Of a stretch of DNA of 64,000 nucleotides, positions 22,518 to 33,782 are shown one piece after another. The first letter of the stretch is position 1. Every line of letters begins with the position of its first letter. The DNA is taken from assembly GCA_037953625.1 (NCBI GenBank), contig CM075655.1, positions 23,702,001 through 23,766,000 on the forward strand. The letters run 5' to 3'. A program made the position numbers and the translations under genes. The notes below the pieces were generated by a model. That model did not search any database. It worked only from the letters and a program-made list of their open reading frames with translations, and had not been told where the DNA came from. The stretch comes from Crotalaria pallida. Lineage: Eukaryota > Streptophyta > Magnoliopsida > Fabales > Fabaceae.

Positions 22518-24205
22518 TGTTAGATCCAGTGAGAATGTTTTGATAATGACAAAGGTTTTGAACAAGCTACAAGTGTTTGTAATCAAGCTCAAGTATGAAG
22601 AAGTTCATCAATCAACAACAAACAACAAATGATGAAGAGAGAGCAAGCTCATGAAGATTCAATTTGTGTTTAATTGTAATATCTTTAATTTGAGTCTTTT
22701 ATTTTAATGAGTTTGGGTAGAGTCATTAGAGGGTAGTGAATCTCTATCAAGGTCATGATAATATCATATTTTGAGTATTCACTTAACCTAAAAACAATAG
22801 GTGGCTTAAAGGTTTGAAAGGAAATGTTTAGTTTTGAGAAAACAAGTTTTTAATTGACTTTAGCAATGGTTAATCGATTAAGAGGAGTGGTTAATCTATT
22901 AACATGTTTTTTAACAGTGTTTAATCGATTAACAAGATGAGTTAATCGATTAACACCTGCAGTACTGGTTTTTAAAATACGTTTTTCACTTCTCAAAATC
23001 AGTTTTTAATGTTACTAACTTTTGGGTATTCTATATAAATCTTTTCCTAACCTTTGTGAATTATTAGAACACATTAGAACAACTTTCCTATCATTTTTAC
23101 AAAGATCAAGCCACACTATTCTCTCTCACTTTCATAGATCAAAGCTTTCTATTTTTTACATTCTTTGATCAAGAATCTTTGAATCTCTTATGTTGATATT
23201 TTCATAGCTATTGAAAGAGATTCATAGGATTGTTATTGTGTTTTCATTGAGTTGTAATCATTGCAAAGGAGGCAAACATTCTACAACACAAGGAAGCCTT
23301 GGTGGTTGTTCATCAAGCAAAGTTATCTTGGAAGTCTTGTTGTGTTAACAAGCAATTGGAAGTCTTAGTGTAAGAGGCATCATCAAGCAAGTGGAAGTCT
23401 TTGAAGCATCTCAAAGCAATTGGAAGACTTGTTGTGGGGATATCGGCAAGCAAGGGAAGAGGTTAGATTAGATTCAATAGGGTTGCAAGACAAGAGTGTG
23501 GTATCTCTTGGAGGCTATCAAGAAGTGAGTCTTGAGAGGCATTTGCTTGTAATTTGAGAACTCTAATTCCTCATAGTGAAGAATCTCTCTTGGTTGAAGA
23601 GGGGACTGGATGTAGCTTTCAAGTGGATGAAAGTGAACCAGGATAAATCTCTGTGCAGTATCTCTATTCATTTAACTCTTTACATTCAAGTCATTTCAAT
23701 ATTGTCCTTGGTTGAAAACCTAGAAAAGATTGATTTTCATAATTGATTGAATCGAATCTTAATTGTGCAAATTGATTTGGGGAAAATCATTTTCATAACC
23801 TAGGTAATCAATTAGAATATTGGTGTTAATCAATTCCGCTTTATCTCTGATCATATTTGTTAATTGATTGATTTTCGTATTTGAGTGAAAAGTGATTTTT
23901 CAGTTTTAACGGTGATTAATCGATTAACTAAAAGTGTTAATCGATTAACCAAAATCAAGCTTTCGTAAAGAATCGATTAACCTGTTTGATTAATCGATTA
24001 ACTAAGTGTTTTGAAGGGGTTAATCGATTTATAAGATTTGTTAATCGATTAAATGCTGAGGTTTTTGTAAAAATCATTTGTTTTAATCGTTTCGATTCGT
24101 TTCTTTCGAAAATCTTTCAAGGTTTCTCTAACACCTATTCAACCCCCCCTTCTAGGTGTTCTCCTAGTGTCTCCTAGTTATTTCACCCACCGATTGTAGT
24201 TCTTA
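22518..24205 (+). mobile_element. Copia LTR 3 of the tandem array
   Basis: Third copy of the 1.69-kb LTR, from TGTTAGATCC to GTTCTTA. The terminal CA is missing where it meets the right part of the interrupted 3.6-kb LTR. Both palindrome clusters and the TATA box are present. Confidence 0.85.
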
Positions 24206-24820
24206 AATTTATGTCACTGAAAATCTTGAAATTTAAGCTTTGCAATGGTGTATGGTTTGTATGTTATTGTTCAGAATCAAGGAAGAACGAAGAGCTAGAA
24301 ATTATGAAGCCTAACTCAGCAAATACAGAGCAACTCTTGAAGAAATTGGCAAAATGACTTCAACTCAACACTATTTGGGTTAATATAGGCAATTCCAGGG
24401 TGCATGCAGCTCGACATGCGATTAAGGACGTGTTACTGAGCTTGATTCGTGTCAAATCCTGGGAAATTTGGTTGATTACTCAGCAAAACGCACTAACACT
24501 GGTGCTGCTGTCATGTTCTAATCGATTAGACTCGAGCTCTAATCGATTAGATCAAGCAAATTTTTGAAATATTTTATTTTATTTCATTTCCCTCCAAAAC
24601 CTTTTCTAATATTACTTCTAGGTCCTAAAACAAGGACTAATGTGCAAAACTATATTTTCACACAAAAATAATTATCAAATTATTTTTCATATATTCTCTC
24701 TTAACAAATGCACACACAAAATACATAATTAAATCAAAGATTAAAATAAAAGTATTTAATTATAAATAAACTTTATAATTAAACTTTCATTAATCAGGGA
24801 TTAAAAATTTGGGGTGTTAG
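24206..24820 (-). mobile_element. Family C solo LTR copy B, right part
   Basis: This matches the last 0.6 kb of copy C (18600-19208), ending GGGGTGTTAG before the duplicated acatg. It carries the CTAATCGATTAG-type pair at 24521/24542, where copy C has CTCGAG-type palindromes at 18920/18940. Confidence 0.7.
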
Positions 24821-25454
24821 ACATGAGGTCGGGAGGACCTTCGCAAAACAGGAGCTGGAATAGGAAGCTCTGGTGTGTCAAGTTTTTCATCATCTTCAAT
24901 TTATTCCTCTGGCTGAGGAGTCTCAAATTCAGGAGTTTTTGGGACATCATCCACCTCTGCATACACTGGCCTACTCTGTTCTGAGTTTTTATTGCACATC
25001 ACTTTTTCATTGAAGATCACATCTCTACTACGAATCATCTTTTTGTTTTCATTATCCCATAATCTGTAGCCAAATTCATCTTCACCATAACCAATGAAAG
25101 TGCACTTCTTCAATTTAGGGTCAAGCTTATTTCTACCTTGATCACTAATGTGCACATATGCTACACAACCGAAAACTCTAAGATGTGAGAGTTTTACCTC
25201 TTTTTGACTCCATACCTCTTCTGGTATTTTGTGCTCCAATGGAACCGAAGGACCTCGGTTGATTAAGTAAGTTGCTGTGTTGATTGCTTCTGCCCAAAAC
25301 TGCTTTGGTAAGCCTGACTGCAAACGCAAGCTTCTGGCTCTTTCCGTCAATGTTTGATTCATACGCTCTTCCACACCATTGTGTTGAGGCGTACCTGGCA
25401 CAGTCCTCTCCATTCTGATCCCGTGCTCATAGCAAAACTTCTTAAATTTGTTGT
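24821..25454 (-). pseudogene. Tork-type copia integrase, C-terminal part
   Basis: The frame encodes the end of the integrase core (GTPQHNGVEERMNQTLTERA, containing the last catalytic glutamate) and the following FWAEAINTATYLINR and KCTFIGYGEDEFGYRLW motifs of Ty1/copia. It joins in sense to the integrase start at 27062-27379 across the solo LTR, and to the reverse transcriptase at 6000-7363 across the 17-kb insertion. The open part is 24901-25454. Confidence 0.85.
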
Positions 25455-27061
25455 CAAGGAAACCGCAATTGGTGGTTGAAACAACTAAGGAACCCTAGGA
25501 GAACACCTAGAAGGGGGGGTTGAATAGGTGTAAAAGAAACCTTGAAAGATTTTCGAACGAAACAAATCGAAACAATTAAAACGAATAATTTTTGCAAATT
25601 CTTCAGCACTTAATCGATTAATCTGAATTCTAATCGATTAAGACCAGAAAAATCAAATTCACTTAATCGATTATGAATATGCTTAATCGATTAAATATAT
25701 CAGAAACAGAAAAATCACTTTTCAATCGCATACGAAAATCAATCAATCAACACGTAAGATCAGATATTCAGCGGAAAGGATTAACACCTATATTCTTATT
25801 GATTACCTAGGTTATGAAAATGATTTTCCCCAAGTTAATTTGAACAATAAAGATTCAATTCAATCAATTATGAAAATCACTCTTTTCTAGGTTTTCAAGC
25901 AAGAACACAATGAATTGACTTGAATGTAAAGAATAAGAGTTTAGAGATACGACACAGTGATTTATCCTGGTTCACTTTCATCCACTTGAAAGCTACATCC
26001 AGTCCCCTCTTCAACCAAGAGAGATTCTTCACTATGAGGAATTAGAGTTCTCAAATTACAAGTAAATGCCTCACAAGACTCCCTTCTTGCTAGCCTACAA
26101 GAGATACCACACCCTTGCCTTGTAATCCTATTGATCTTCTCTCTAATCTAACCTCTACCCCTTGTTGATAATCCACACAACAAGTCTTCACTTGCTTGAT
26201 GATAATCCACACACCAAGGCTTCACTTTGCTTGATTCACAACCAAGACTTCTTCTTCTTCAATGAGAAATTTGCTTGATGATAATCGACACACCAAGTCT
26301 TCTTGTTTGTTGTAGATGGCTTGCCTCTTGCAAAGATTACAACACAAATTGAAAACAAAATGACACTCCTATGAATCTCTTCCAATAGTTATGACAAAAT
26401 CAATATGAGAGATTCAAGAGTTCTTGATCAAAGAATATGAAAATAGAAAAGCTTTGATCTTTGAAATTGAGAGAGAATAGAGTGGCTTGATTCTTTGTAA
26501 AATTGATGTAAAAATGATGTTCAATCATCACAATGATTAGGAAAAGGTTAATATAGAATACCCAAAAGTTAATATCACTTAAAACTGATTTTGAGAAGTG
26601 AAAATCGTATTTTAAAAACCAGTTCTACAGTGTTTAATCGATTAGAATTTAACTTAATCGATTAGTAATCGATTAGTCTGAACTTTAATCGATTAACCCC
26701 TGTTGAAATCACTTGAAAACTTGTTTTCTCAAAACTAAACCTTTCCTTTCAAACCTTTAAGCCACCTATTGATTTTTATGTAAAGTGAAAACTCAAATTA
26801 TGATTTAATCATGCAATCAAAAGAGATTCACTACCCTCTAAAAAAACTCTACCCAAACTCATCAAATAAAAGACTAAGTCTAGAGAGGCAAAAGATAAAA
26901 CAATAACAAAACTCAAACTAGATCTTCAAGTCTTCATGAGCTTGTTCTCTCTTCTTCACTTGATGTTTGTTGTTGCTTGTTGAGCTTGAAACTTGATCAA
27001 CACCTTAGTAGCTTGTTCAAAACCTTTTGTCATTATCAAAACATTCTCAATGGAACTTACA
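25455..27061 (-). mobile_element. Solo copia LTR related to the tandem-array LTRs
   Basis: The reverse complement follows the whole of LTR 1: TTGAACCCCCC region, both palindrome clusters (cores 25613/25633/25666/25686 and 26637/26657/26668/26688) and the GTTTTGATAATGACAAAAGG start. It interrupts the Tork integrase with gttgt (25450-25454 and 27062-27066). The left terminus has changed, so the exact first base is uncertain by a few positions. Confidence 0.75.
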
Positions 27062-28097
27062 GTTGTCTTCGTATTTACCACCATTATTGGTTCTAAGCTT
27101 TTTGATCTTCAATCCTGTTTCATTTTCTACCATGGCTTTCCAAATCTTAAAAGCCTCAAATACTTCATACTTATGTTTTAAAAAATATACCCATACCTTC
27201 CTAGAGTGATCATCAATAAAAGTCACGAAGTATTGTTTCCCACCAATGGATGGAACCATCGTTGGTCCCCAAACATCAGAGTGAACTAACTCGAGTCTCT
27301 CCTTCTTCGGGGTTTTTCCACTTGTCTGAAAGCTAACTCTTTTCTGCTTTCCAAGTATACAGTCTTCACAACATGTCAATTTCTATTGACCGAAGACTTG
27401 GAAGCTTACCCTTTGAGTGCATGATCTTCATCCCTGTCTCACTCATATAGCCTAATCTTTGGTGCCATAGATTGGTATTTTCATTTGTTGCAACTGCAAT
27501 CAAATTACTTGCTCCAGCTGTCTTGTAAAGAGTACCACTCTTTGCTCTTTCTACCACAAGCATTTGTCATTACACCCTTTGAAATTTTCCAATGATCTCC
27601 ATGGAAGACTATTGTATAGCCTTCACTGGCCAACTGGCCTACTGAGATTAAGTTCTTTGTCAACTCGAGAATGTGTCTAACATTTTTTAATTCTCATACA
27701 GACCCATTTAACTTAATCTTAACTACACCTCTAACCACAATCTCACAAGATTGTTCATTACCGAGGTACACTTTGCCAACGTTACCGGGGACATAATTCT
27801 CAAATAATTTTTTTTGTGAAGTGGCATGAAAAGATGCTCCAGAGTCTAATATCCAAGACTCTTCCTTGTTCTCTAAAGAACATATCAACACATCATCTCC
27901 TCCTGAGGTAGAAGTAACATTTGCCTCTCTTTTCATGGTTTGATTCTTCGGTGCACTCCTGCACTGATTCTTGTAGTGCCCGGTCTTTCCGCAATTCCAA
28001 CACTCAATTGTCTTTGAGCTTTGAAGACTACGATGATTCTTGGATCTGTACCTTCTCTCCTTGGATTTATCACGTCCATTTCCTCTAGTTAAATTTC
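27062..28097 (-). pseudogene. Tork-type copia zinc knuckle, protease and integrase start
   Basis: Reading leftwards are the Gag zinc knuckle CWNCGKTGHYKNQC (near 28000), the aspartic protease motif WILDSGASFHAT (near 27840), the pre-integrase domain with LWHQRLGYMSE (near 27450) and the integrase start with DHSRKVWVYFL. The three open stretches (27694-28097, 27366-27563 and 27062-27379) are in different frames, so at least two frameshifts have accumulated. The Gag N-terminus lies at 37176-37796, beyond the SIRE-like insertion. Confidence 0.85.
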
Positions 28098-28234
28098 TGT
28101 TGGAAACCAACAAGCGGCTCAATATAGTCTAGAGGGGGGGTGAATAGAATATTGAAGCCTTATTACAGATTTTTCGTCCGCCTAAGAGAATGGTTTTATG
28201 AAAATAAATTTTCTTAAGAATTCAGTTCAGATTA

Positions 28235-28416
28235 CTCGAGTAACTCAAGCTTTCACTCGAGTAATACGCAACCAAAAATAATTTCACTCGAGTATTCAGA
28301 AAATCACTCGAGTATTACGAAAGCAAATTTTAAATCACTCGAGTAACAGAAAACCTACTCGAGTAATGTTTATAAACTGAAAGCATATTACTCGAGTGAC
28401 AAGAACTTTACTCGAG
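28235..28416. repeat. CTCGAG palindrome cluster, distances alternating about 20 and 31
   Basis: Eight CTCGAG cores (flanked mostly as TTACTCGAGTAA) start at 28235, 28256, 28287, 28307, 28338, 28358, 28391 and 28411. Distances are 21, 31, 20, 31, 20, 33 and 20 bp. The same cluster is in the 5' LTR at 35783-35964. Confidence 0.95.
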
Positions 28417-29212
28417 TAAACTGGGTAAAATTCAATTTAAAACTTAGTTTTCAATGGAGTTCTTCAAGAATAACAATGCTATGATGATTCAACAAATTAT
28501 GAATGATTAATATGAACAATTTCAAGTAATATTAACATGCAATTTTAGATCAATTGAGTAAAATTAAGAAAACCCCAATTCTAACCTAAAAATGCAAATG
28601 TTAATGAATTAATGAAATACAAGGAATGAAAATAAAAGAGACACAAGGATTTATCCTGGTTCACTTTCACCCACTTGAAAGCTACTCCAGTCCCCTCTTA
28701 AATCAAGAGAGATTCTTCACTAGAAATCTTCAAATGTAGATTTTACAATGTTTTAAGATGCAACTAGATTCTTAGTTCTCCTATCTTAAAACCCAACTCA
28801 AAGTGTGTACCAAACACTTTGATCTAATCTACCCCTTTTGAGTATTCTAGATTTCCTTGCTAATTGATTGAAGATGCTTCCAACCAATCCTCTTTTCTTG
28901 CTTTGATTTGATCCTCAAAGTCTTCCTTGTGAGATTCTTCACTTGTGTTGAAACTTCAATGATGCAATCACAAATTGCAAATCTTCAACAACCACTAAGA
29001 ACAAAAATATGATCTCAAGAATATTTGAACAATGATAGAAAATAGAGTGAAGAATGAAAAGTTCTTTGTTGAATCTTGATAGCTCTTGAAAGATGTAAAA
29101 TAGCTCTTGAATTACTTTTCAAAGTGTATTAGAAAATTGTAAGAATGAAAGTCTCTTTTTTTGAAAGAGAAAATTAAGTCCTTTTAAAATTTTCCCAACA
29201 CTGATTGAATTA

Positions 29213-29343
29213 CTCGAGTAAACCAAACAACGTCACTCGAGTGAAACATGTCAGATTAAGTTACTCGAGTGATGTGTAAACCATTACTCGATTAACCTGT
29301 CAGAACATAAATTACTCGAGTGAACCAATACTCATTACTCGAG
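29213..29343. repeat. Second CTCGAG palindrome cluster, distances alternating 23 and 28
   Basis: Six cores start at 29213, 29236, 29264, 29287 (CTCGAT), 29315 and 29338. Distances are 23, 28, 23, 28 and 23 bp, again a 51-bp period. Repeated in the 5' LTR near 36761-36891. Confidence 0.95.
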
Positions 29344-29627
29344 TAAACTGATCAGAATCTGAATAAAAACAAAGTTTTTCTAAAATGATTTTCACAAGCT
29401 ATTTAATCAAGATTTAAAGTATCTTCACTCTTAATCAGACATTATTTAAATATTCTTAAAATCACCTAAGCTACCCACACCAATGAGATGCAATGCATAA
29501 AATAAAGATTACATTGAAATAGAATTAATAAAAATCCTAATTCTAATCTTCATGTGGTGTAGCTTGCTTGTTGCCAATGTTGTTGCTTGGAGAGAGATTG
29601 TTAGCATCAAAACATGAGAATCCTACA

Positions 29628-29640
29628 AACTCCCCCTTTT
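29628..29640 (-). other. Polypurine tract of the SIRE-like element
   Basis: On the minus strand this reads AAAAGGGGGAGTT and abuts the 3' LTR. Two further CTCCCCC runs follow near 29690 and 29763. Confidence 0.8.
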
Positions 29641-30195
29641 TGATGATGACAAACCTCCTTTCAAATTAAGCACTAAGTTTTAACATACTCCCCCTAAATG
29701 TAAAACATCTAGGAAAAATATAATAAAACTTAACCTACAAGAACAACATCAACAAAATATTCTCCCCCTTTTGGCATCATTAAAAAGATAATATTTTTGA
29801 GAAAAGTCCTTTGCCAAAAGTTGAAGGTAAGTAGTTCACAATGGTATAGAAAATATATAACAATAAAGACAATACCAAAATAAACCACAATAGTGCCTCA
29901 ACGTATATAAACAACGAATATAAACGAACAACGAATATAGCACCATAAAACAGAGTATCAGAGCATCACACGATGCAGCAAATCATAGCAGATAATCAAA
30001 ACGAAAACTAAACAAACTAGACCATACACAAGGTCCTAAAGTCATAGTAGCAACAGAGTCAGAAACATGAAACAGAAACATAAACAGAGAATATGCAAAT
30101 GAAACATACAACAGAAATCAACAGCAAACATCATCAGCATCCACAGGAAAATGATGCAGATTTCAACAGTTCAGCTTTTAAAATCACGTAAGTTA

Positions 30196-30420
30196 CTCGA
30201 GTAATGTTCATACGTTACTCGAGTGATTCGAGCAGAACTCGAGTGAAAGAGTATGTTACTCGAGTATGCCGAAAGATAAAAAGATTTTACTCGAGTGATG
30301 GATGAACTTAATCGAGTGAAACGCAAGTCATTTTAAAAATTAATCGAGTGACAGACAGAATTACTCGAGTAATACGAAAGAGTTTTTAAAATTACTCGAG
30401 TGAAATTTCTGTTACTCGAG
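30196..30420. repeat. Internal palindrome array between pol and 3' LTR
   Basis: Ten CTCGAG or ATCGAG cores start at 30196, 30218, 30238, 30259, 30290, 30311, 30343, 30364, 30395 and 30415. Distances are mostly 20-22 within pairs and 31-32 between pairs. The array is outside the LTR but would be in the 3' untranslated RNA. Apart from it, 29641-30666 shows only AT-rich sequence. Confidence 0.9.
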
Positions 30421-30666
30421 TGAACTGTCCAGAATTTCAAAAATTTCAATTTTTCAGCAAAATCATTTTTCATGCACAAACACAGAGAAACACTTAGCAT
30501 GTAGCAAGTAACACACATACAAATAAAGCAATTAGCATATTATAGAAAACATACACACATAACTGCATAAAAAAAAATGATAAACACTTTAATAAGATAC
30601 AACAACTCAAAATACAAGTCACATTGAAATAGGCTTGAAGGTGAGTATAAAAAGCATCAAATACAA

Positions 30667-33600
30667 TTAGCTAATAGTTAATTCATCAAAAATACCAAGT
30701 TCTCTTCGAATCTTATAAAATGTGTCCCTTGGTAATGGTTTTGTAAAGATATCAGCTAATTGATCCGAAGTTTGAACAAACTCAATAACACAATCACCTT
30801 TTTGAACATGATCTCTCAAAAAGTGATGCCTAATTTCAATATGCTTTGTCCTTGAGTGTAATACTGGATTTTTAGTCAAATTAATTGCCGAAGTGTTATC
30901 ACACTTTATAGGGATATTTGTTAAATTTAAACCAAAGTCAGATAATTGTTGCTTCATCCATAAAATTTGAGCACAACAACTACCTGCAGCTATGTATTCG
31001 GCCTCCGCGGTTGATAAAGCTACACAATTTTGCTTTTTAGAAAACCACGATACAAGTGAATTACCAATTAAATGGCATGTTCCGCTTGTACTTTTTCGCT
31101 CAACTTTACAACCGGCAAAGTCAGAATCCGAATATCCTATAAGTTTTAGAAAAGCATCCCTAGGATAATAAAGTCCAGTATTCGTTGTACCCTTTAAGTA
31201 TTTCATTATTCTTTTGACAGCAGTTAGATGCGACTCTTTCGGTTTTGCTTGAAAACGTGCACACATACATACACTAAACATGATATCAGGCCTAGATGCA
31301 GTTAAGTATAACAAACTACCAATAATACCACGATACTTCGTTACCTCTACCGCTTTTCCAGCCTCATCTTGATCTAGGTAGCATGCAACGCTCATTGGTG
31401 TAGAAGCGGATTTGCACGAATCCATTCCAAAACGTTTGAGAAGCTCTCTACAATATTTACTCTGATGAATATAAATGCCATCATTAAGCTGCTTTATTTG
31501 AAGGCCAAGAAAGAATGTAAGCTCTCCCATCATCGACATCTCGAATTCACTTTGCATCAATTCTGAAAACTTCTTACACAAGTTATCGTTAGTAGCACCA
31601 AATATAATATCGTCAACATATATTTGAACCAATAAAATATCCTTACCGGAACGTTCAATAAAAAGTGTAGTGTCAACAGTGCCTCGTTTAAAACCTTTTT
31701 GTAATAAAAAATTGCTTAGTCGGTCGTACCAAGCTCTAGGAGCTTGTTTCAAACCGTACAAAGCCTTTTTCAGTTTGAAAACGTAGTCCGGATGCTCAAA
31801 ACTCTCGAATCCGGGAGGTTGTGACACATAAACTTCCTCTTGAATGAATCCGTTAAGAAAGGCGCTCTTAACATCCATTTGAAACAATTTAAAATTCATA
31901 ATTGAAGCAAAAGCGAGAAGAATACGAATAGCTTCTAATCTAGCAACGGGAGCATATGTCTCATCGTAATCGATTCCTTCTTCTTGACTATAACCTTGTG
32001 CTACCAACCTAGCTTTATTCCTAACAATAATACCCGATTCATCTAACTTATTCCTATAGACCCACCGAGTACCAATTTCAGGACGATCATCGGGTTTTGG
32101 CACAAGCTCCCAAACTTGGTTTCTTTCAAATTGATTTAATTCTTCTTGCATGGCCATAATCCAATGATCATCTTGAAGAGCCTCTTTGATATTCTTAGGT
32201 TCTATTTGAGATACAAAGGCAACATAATAACAAAAATTATTTAAAGTGCGTCGGGTTACCACTCCCTTCGCAATGTCACCTAAGATATTAGAAATCGGAT
32301 GATTTTTGTTGGACTTCCAAGCTATTGGTAATTGAGGTTGTATCTCTTGTGCTAAGTCTTTATCTTGTGCTTGCACCTCTCGATCTTCATTTTGATTCTC
32401 TTCCATTTGTTGTGGTGTTGAATTCTCATGATCCAAAAATGTACCTATATAATCATCACAAGAAACAACACAATCTCCTTTCGAAGATTCATCAAATACA
32501 ACATGCACGGATTCCTCAACGGTTAATGTTCTTTTATTGTAGACTCTATATGCTTTGCTATGAGTTGAATAACCTATGAATATGCCTTCGTCGGCTTTAG
32601 AGTCAAACTTGCCGACCGGTTCCTTTCCGTTATTTAAAACAAACACCTTACACCCAAAAACATGAAAATGTGAGATATTTGGCTTTCGCCCTTTTAAAAG
32701 TTCATAAGGTGTTTTATTTAAATGCGGATGAATAAGAACCCTATTAAGCACATAGCAAGCGGTGTTTACCGCATCAGCCCAAAAATATTTAGGAACATTT
32801 GATTCTATCAACATAGTACGAGCAAGTTCCACTAATATTCTATTTTTCCTTTCTACAACTCCGTTTTGCTCCGGAGTCCTAGGGGCCGAAAATTGATGAT
32901 CAATACCAAACTTATCACAAAACGCATCAATCCTAGTGTTTTCAAACTCACCTCCGTGATCACTTCTAATAGACACAATTTTCAAACTTAGTTGATTTTG
33001 GATGAGTTTGGCAAATTTTTTAAAACATTTATAAACTTCACTTTTTGCGGATAAAAATAAAGTCCATGTGAATCTAGTAAAATCGTCTACTAAAACAAAT
33101 CCATAGTAATTGCCACCTAAACTTTTAATTTGTGAAGGGCCAAACAAATCCATATGGATTAGCTCCAAAGGCTTTGTTGTGCTTATCACATTTTTAGGTT
33201 TAAAAGAACTTTTAACTTGCTTGCACTTTTGACAAGAGTCACAAATGCCATCAAGCTTAAAGTTTAGTTTAGGCAAACCAATCACTAAATCTTTTCGCAA
33301 AAGTTTGTTCAATTGATTCACATTCACATGAGCAATTCGTCTATGCCAAAGACGAATTTCATCATCAAAAGATTTGAAACATTTTGAAAATAGTGAAGTT
33401 ATCTCATCCAAATCAATTAAGTAAGTGTTATTAGAGCGACGACCAACAAACTTAACACTATCATCTATAGAAGACTTAATGAAGCATAATTCCGGAGTAA
33501 ATGTCACATAATTGCCCATATCACATAGTTGGCTTATACTAAGCAAGTTGTGTTCTAATCCTTCTACGTATAGGACATTTTCTATGACAAGGTTAGATAC

Positions 33601-33768
33601 GTTACCGATTTTCCCGACTCCTAGAATTTTGCCCTTGTTGTTGTCGCCGTATGTCACAAATCCATCATTTTTTGGAGTAAGTTCCATGAAGTGCGTTTTG
33701 TCTCCCGTCATGTGTCTCGAACAACCACTATCCAAGTACCATTTTCGCTCTTTGGTTCGAAGACACAC
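30667..33768 (-). CDS. pol: SIRE-like Pol polyprotein (protease, integrase, RT, RNase H)
   Basis: An uninterrupted frame of about 1033 codons begins right after a TAG at 33769-33771, with no ATG at its start. In order it shows the aspartic protease WYLDSGCSRHMTGD (residues 10-23), the pre-integrase domain with LWHRRIAHVNVNQL, the integrase core (DLFGPSQIKSLGG, then RSDHGGEFEN and PEQNGVVERKN), the reverse transcriptase (RWVYRNKLDE, QMDVKSAFLNG, and the catalytic IYVDDIIFG) and RNase H (GYSDSDFAG, STAEAEYIAAG, KCDNTSAINL). All catalytic motifs are present. It lies in the -1 frame relative to gag, so it needs frameshifting, splicing or another recoding step. Confidence 0.95.
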   Translation of the reverse strand: MCLRTKERKWYLDSGCSRHMTGDKTHFMELTPKNDGFVTYGDNNKGKILGVGKIGNVSNLVIENVLYVEGLEHNLLSISQLCDMGNYVTFTPELCFIKSSIDDSVKFVGRRSNNTYLIDLDEITSLFSKCFKSFDDEIRLWHRRIAHVNVNQLNKLLRKDLVIGLPKLNFKLDGICDSCQKCKQVKSSFKPKNVISTTKPLELIHMDLFGPSQIKSLGGNYYGFVLVDDFTRFTWTLFLSAKSEVYKCFKKFAKLIQNQLSLKIVSIRSDHGGEFENTRIDAFCDKFGIDHQFSAPRTPEQNGVVERKNRILVELARTMLIESNVPKYFWADAVNTACYVLNRVLIHPHLNKTPYELLKGRKPNISHFHVFGCKVFVLNNGKEPVGKFDSKADEGIFIGYSTHSKAYRVYNKRTLTVEESVHVVFDESSKGDCVVSCDDYIGTFLDHENSTPQQMEENQNEDREVQAQDKDLAQEIQPQLPIAWKSNKNHPISNILGDIAKGVVTRRTLNNFCYYVAFVSQIEPKNIKEALQDDHWIMAMQEELNQFERNQVWELVPKPDDRPEIGTRWVYRNKLDESGIIVRNKARLVAQGYSQEEGIDYDETYAPVARLEAIRILLAFASIMNFKLFQMDVKSAFLNGFIQEEVYVSQPPGFESFEHPDYVFKLKKALYGLKQAPRAWYDRLSNFLLQKGFKRGTVDTTLFIERSGKDILLVQIYVDDIIFGATNDNLCKKFSELMQSEFEMSMMGELTFFLGLQIKQLNDGIYIHQSKYCRELLKRFGMDSCKSASTPMSVACYLDQDEAGKAVEVTKYRGIIGSLLYLTASRPDIMFSVCMCARFQAKPKESHLTAVKRIMKYLKGTTNTGLYYPRDAFLKLIGYSDSDFAGCKVERKSTSGTCHLIGNSLVSWFSKKQNCVALSTAEAEYIAAGSCCAQILWMKQQLSDFGLNLTNIPIKCDNTSAINLTKNPVLHSRTKHIEIRHHFLRDHVQKGDCVIEFVQTSDQLADIFTKPLPRDTFYKIRRELGIFDELTIS

Positions 33769-33782
33769 CTACAAGAAAGATA

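Larger units (their letters stand above)
28098..29627 (-). repeat. SIRE-like 3' LTR
   Basis: On the plus strand it starts TGTTGGAAACC and ends GAATCCTACA. Palindrome clusters sit at 28235-28416 and 29213-29343. A TTTAAAAGG TATA-like site (minus strand) lies near 29180, just beyond the second cluster. Confidence 0.9.

Noticed and set aside
24200..24215. Target-site duplication of the tandem copia array
   Set aside because: Left flank (TTTTTAAT) and right flank (AATTTATG) do not give a convincing 5-bp match and the last LTR lacks its terminal CA.
28235..30420. CRISPR-like array of regular repeats
   Set aside because: Plant nuclear context; repeats are 12-bp palindromes with 8-20-bp non-unique gaps, in retrotransposon LTRs, with no cas genes.
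30333..30518. Env-like third ORF of the SIRE-like element
   Set aside because: Only short ORFs through palindrome repeats; no membrane or coiled-coil pattern over a meaningful length.
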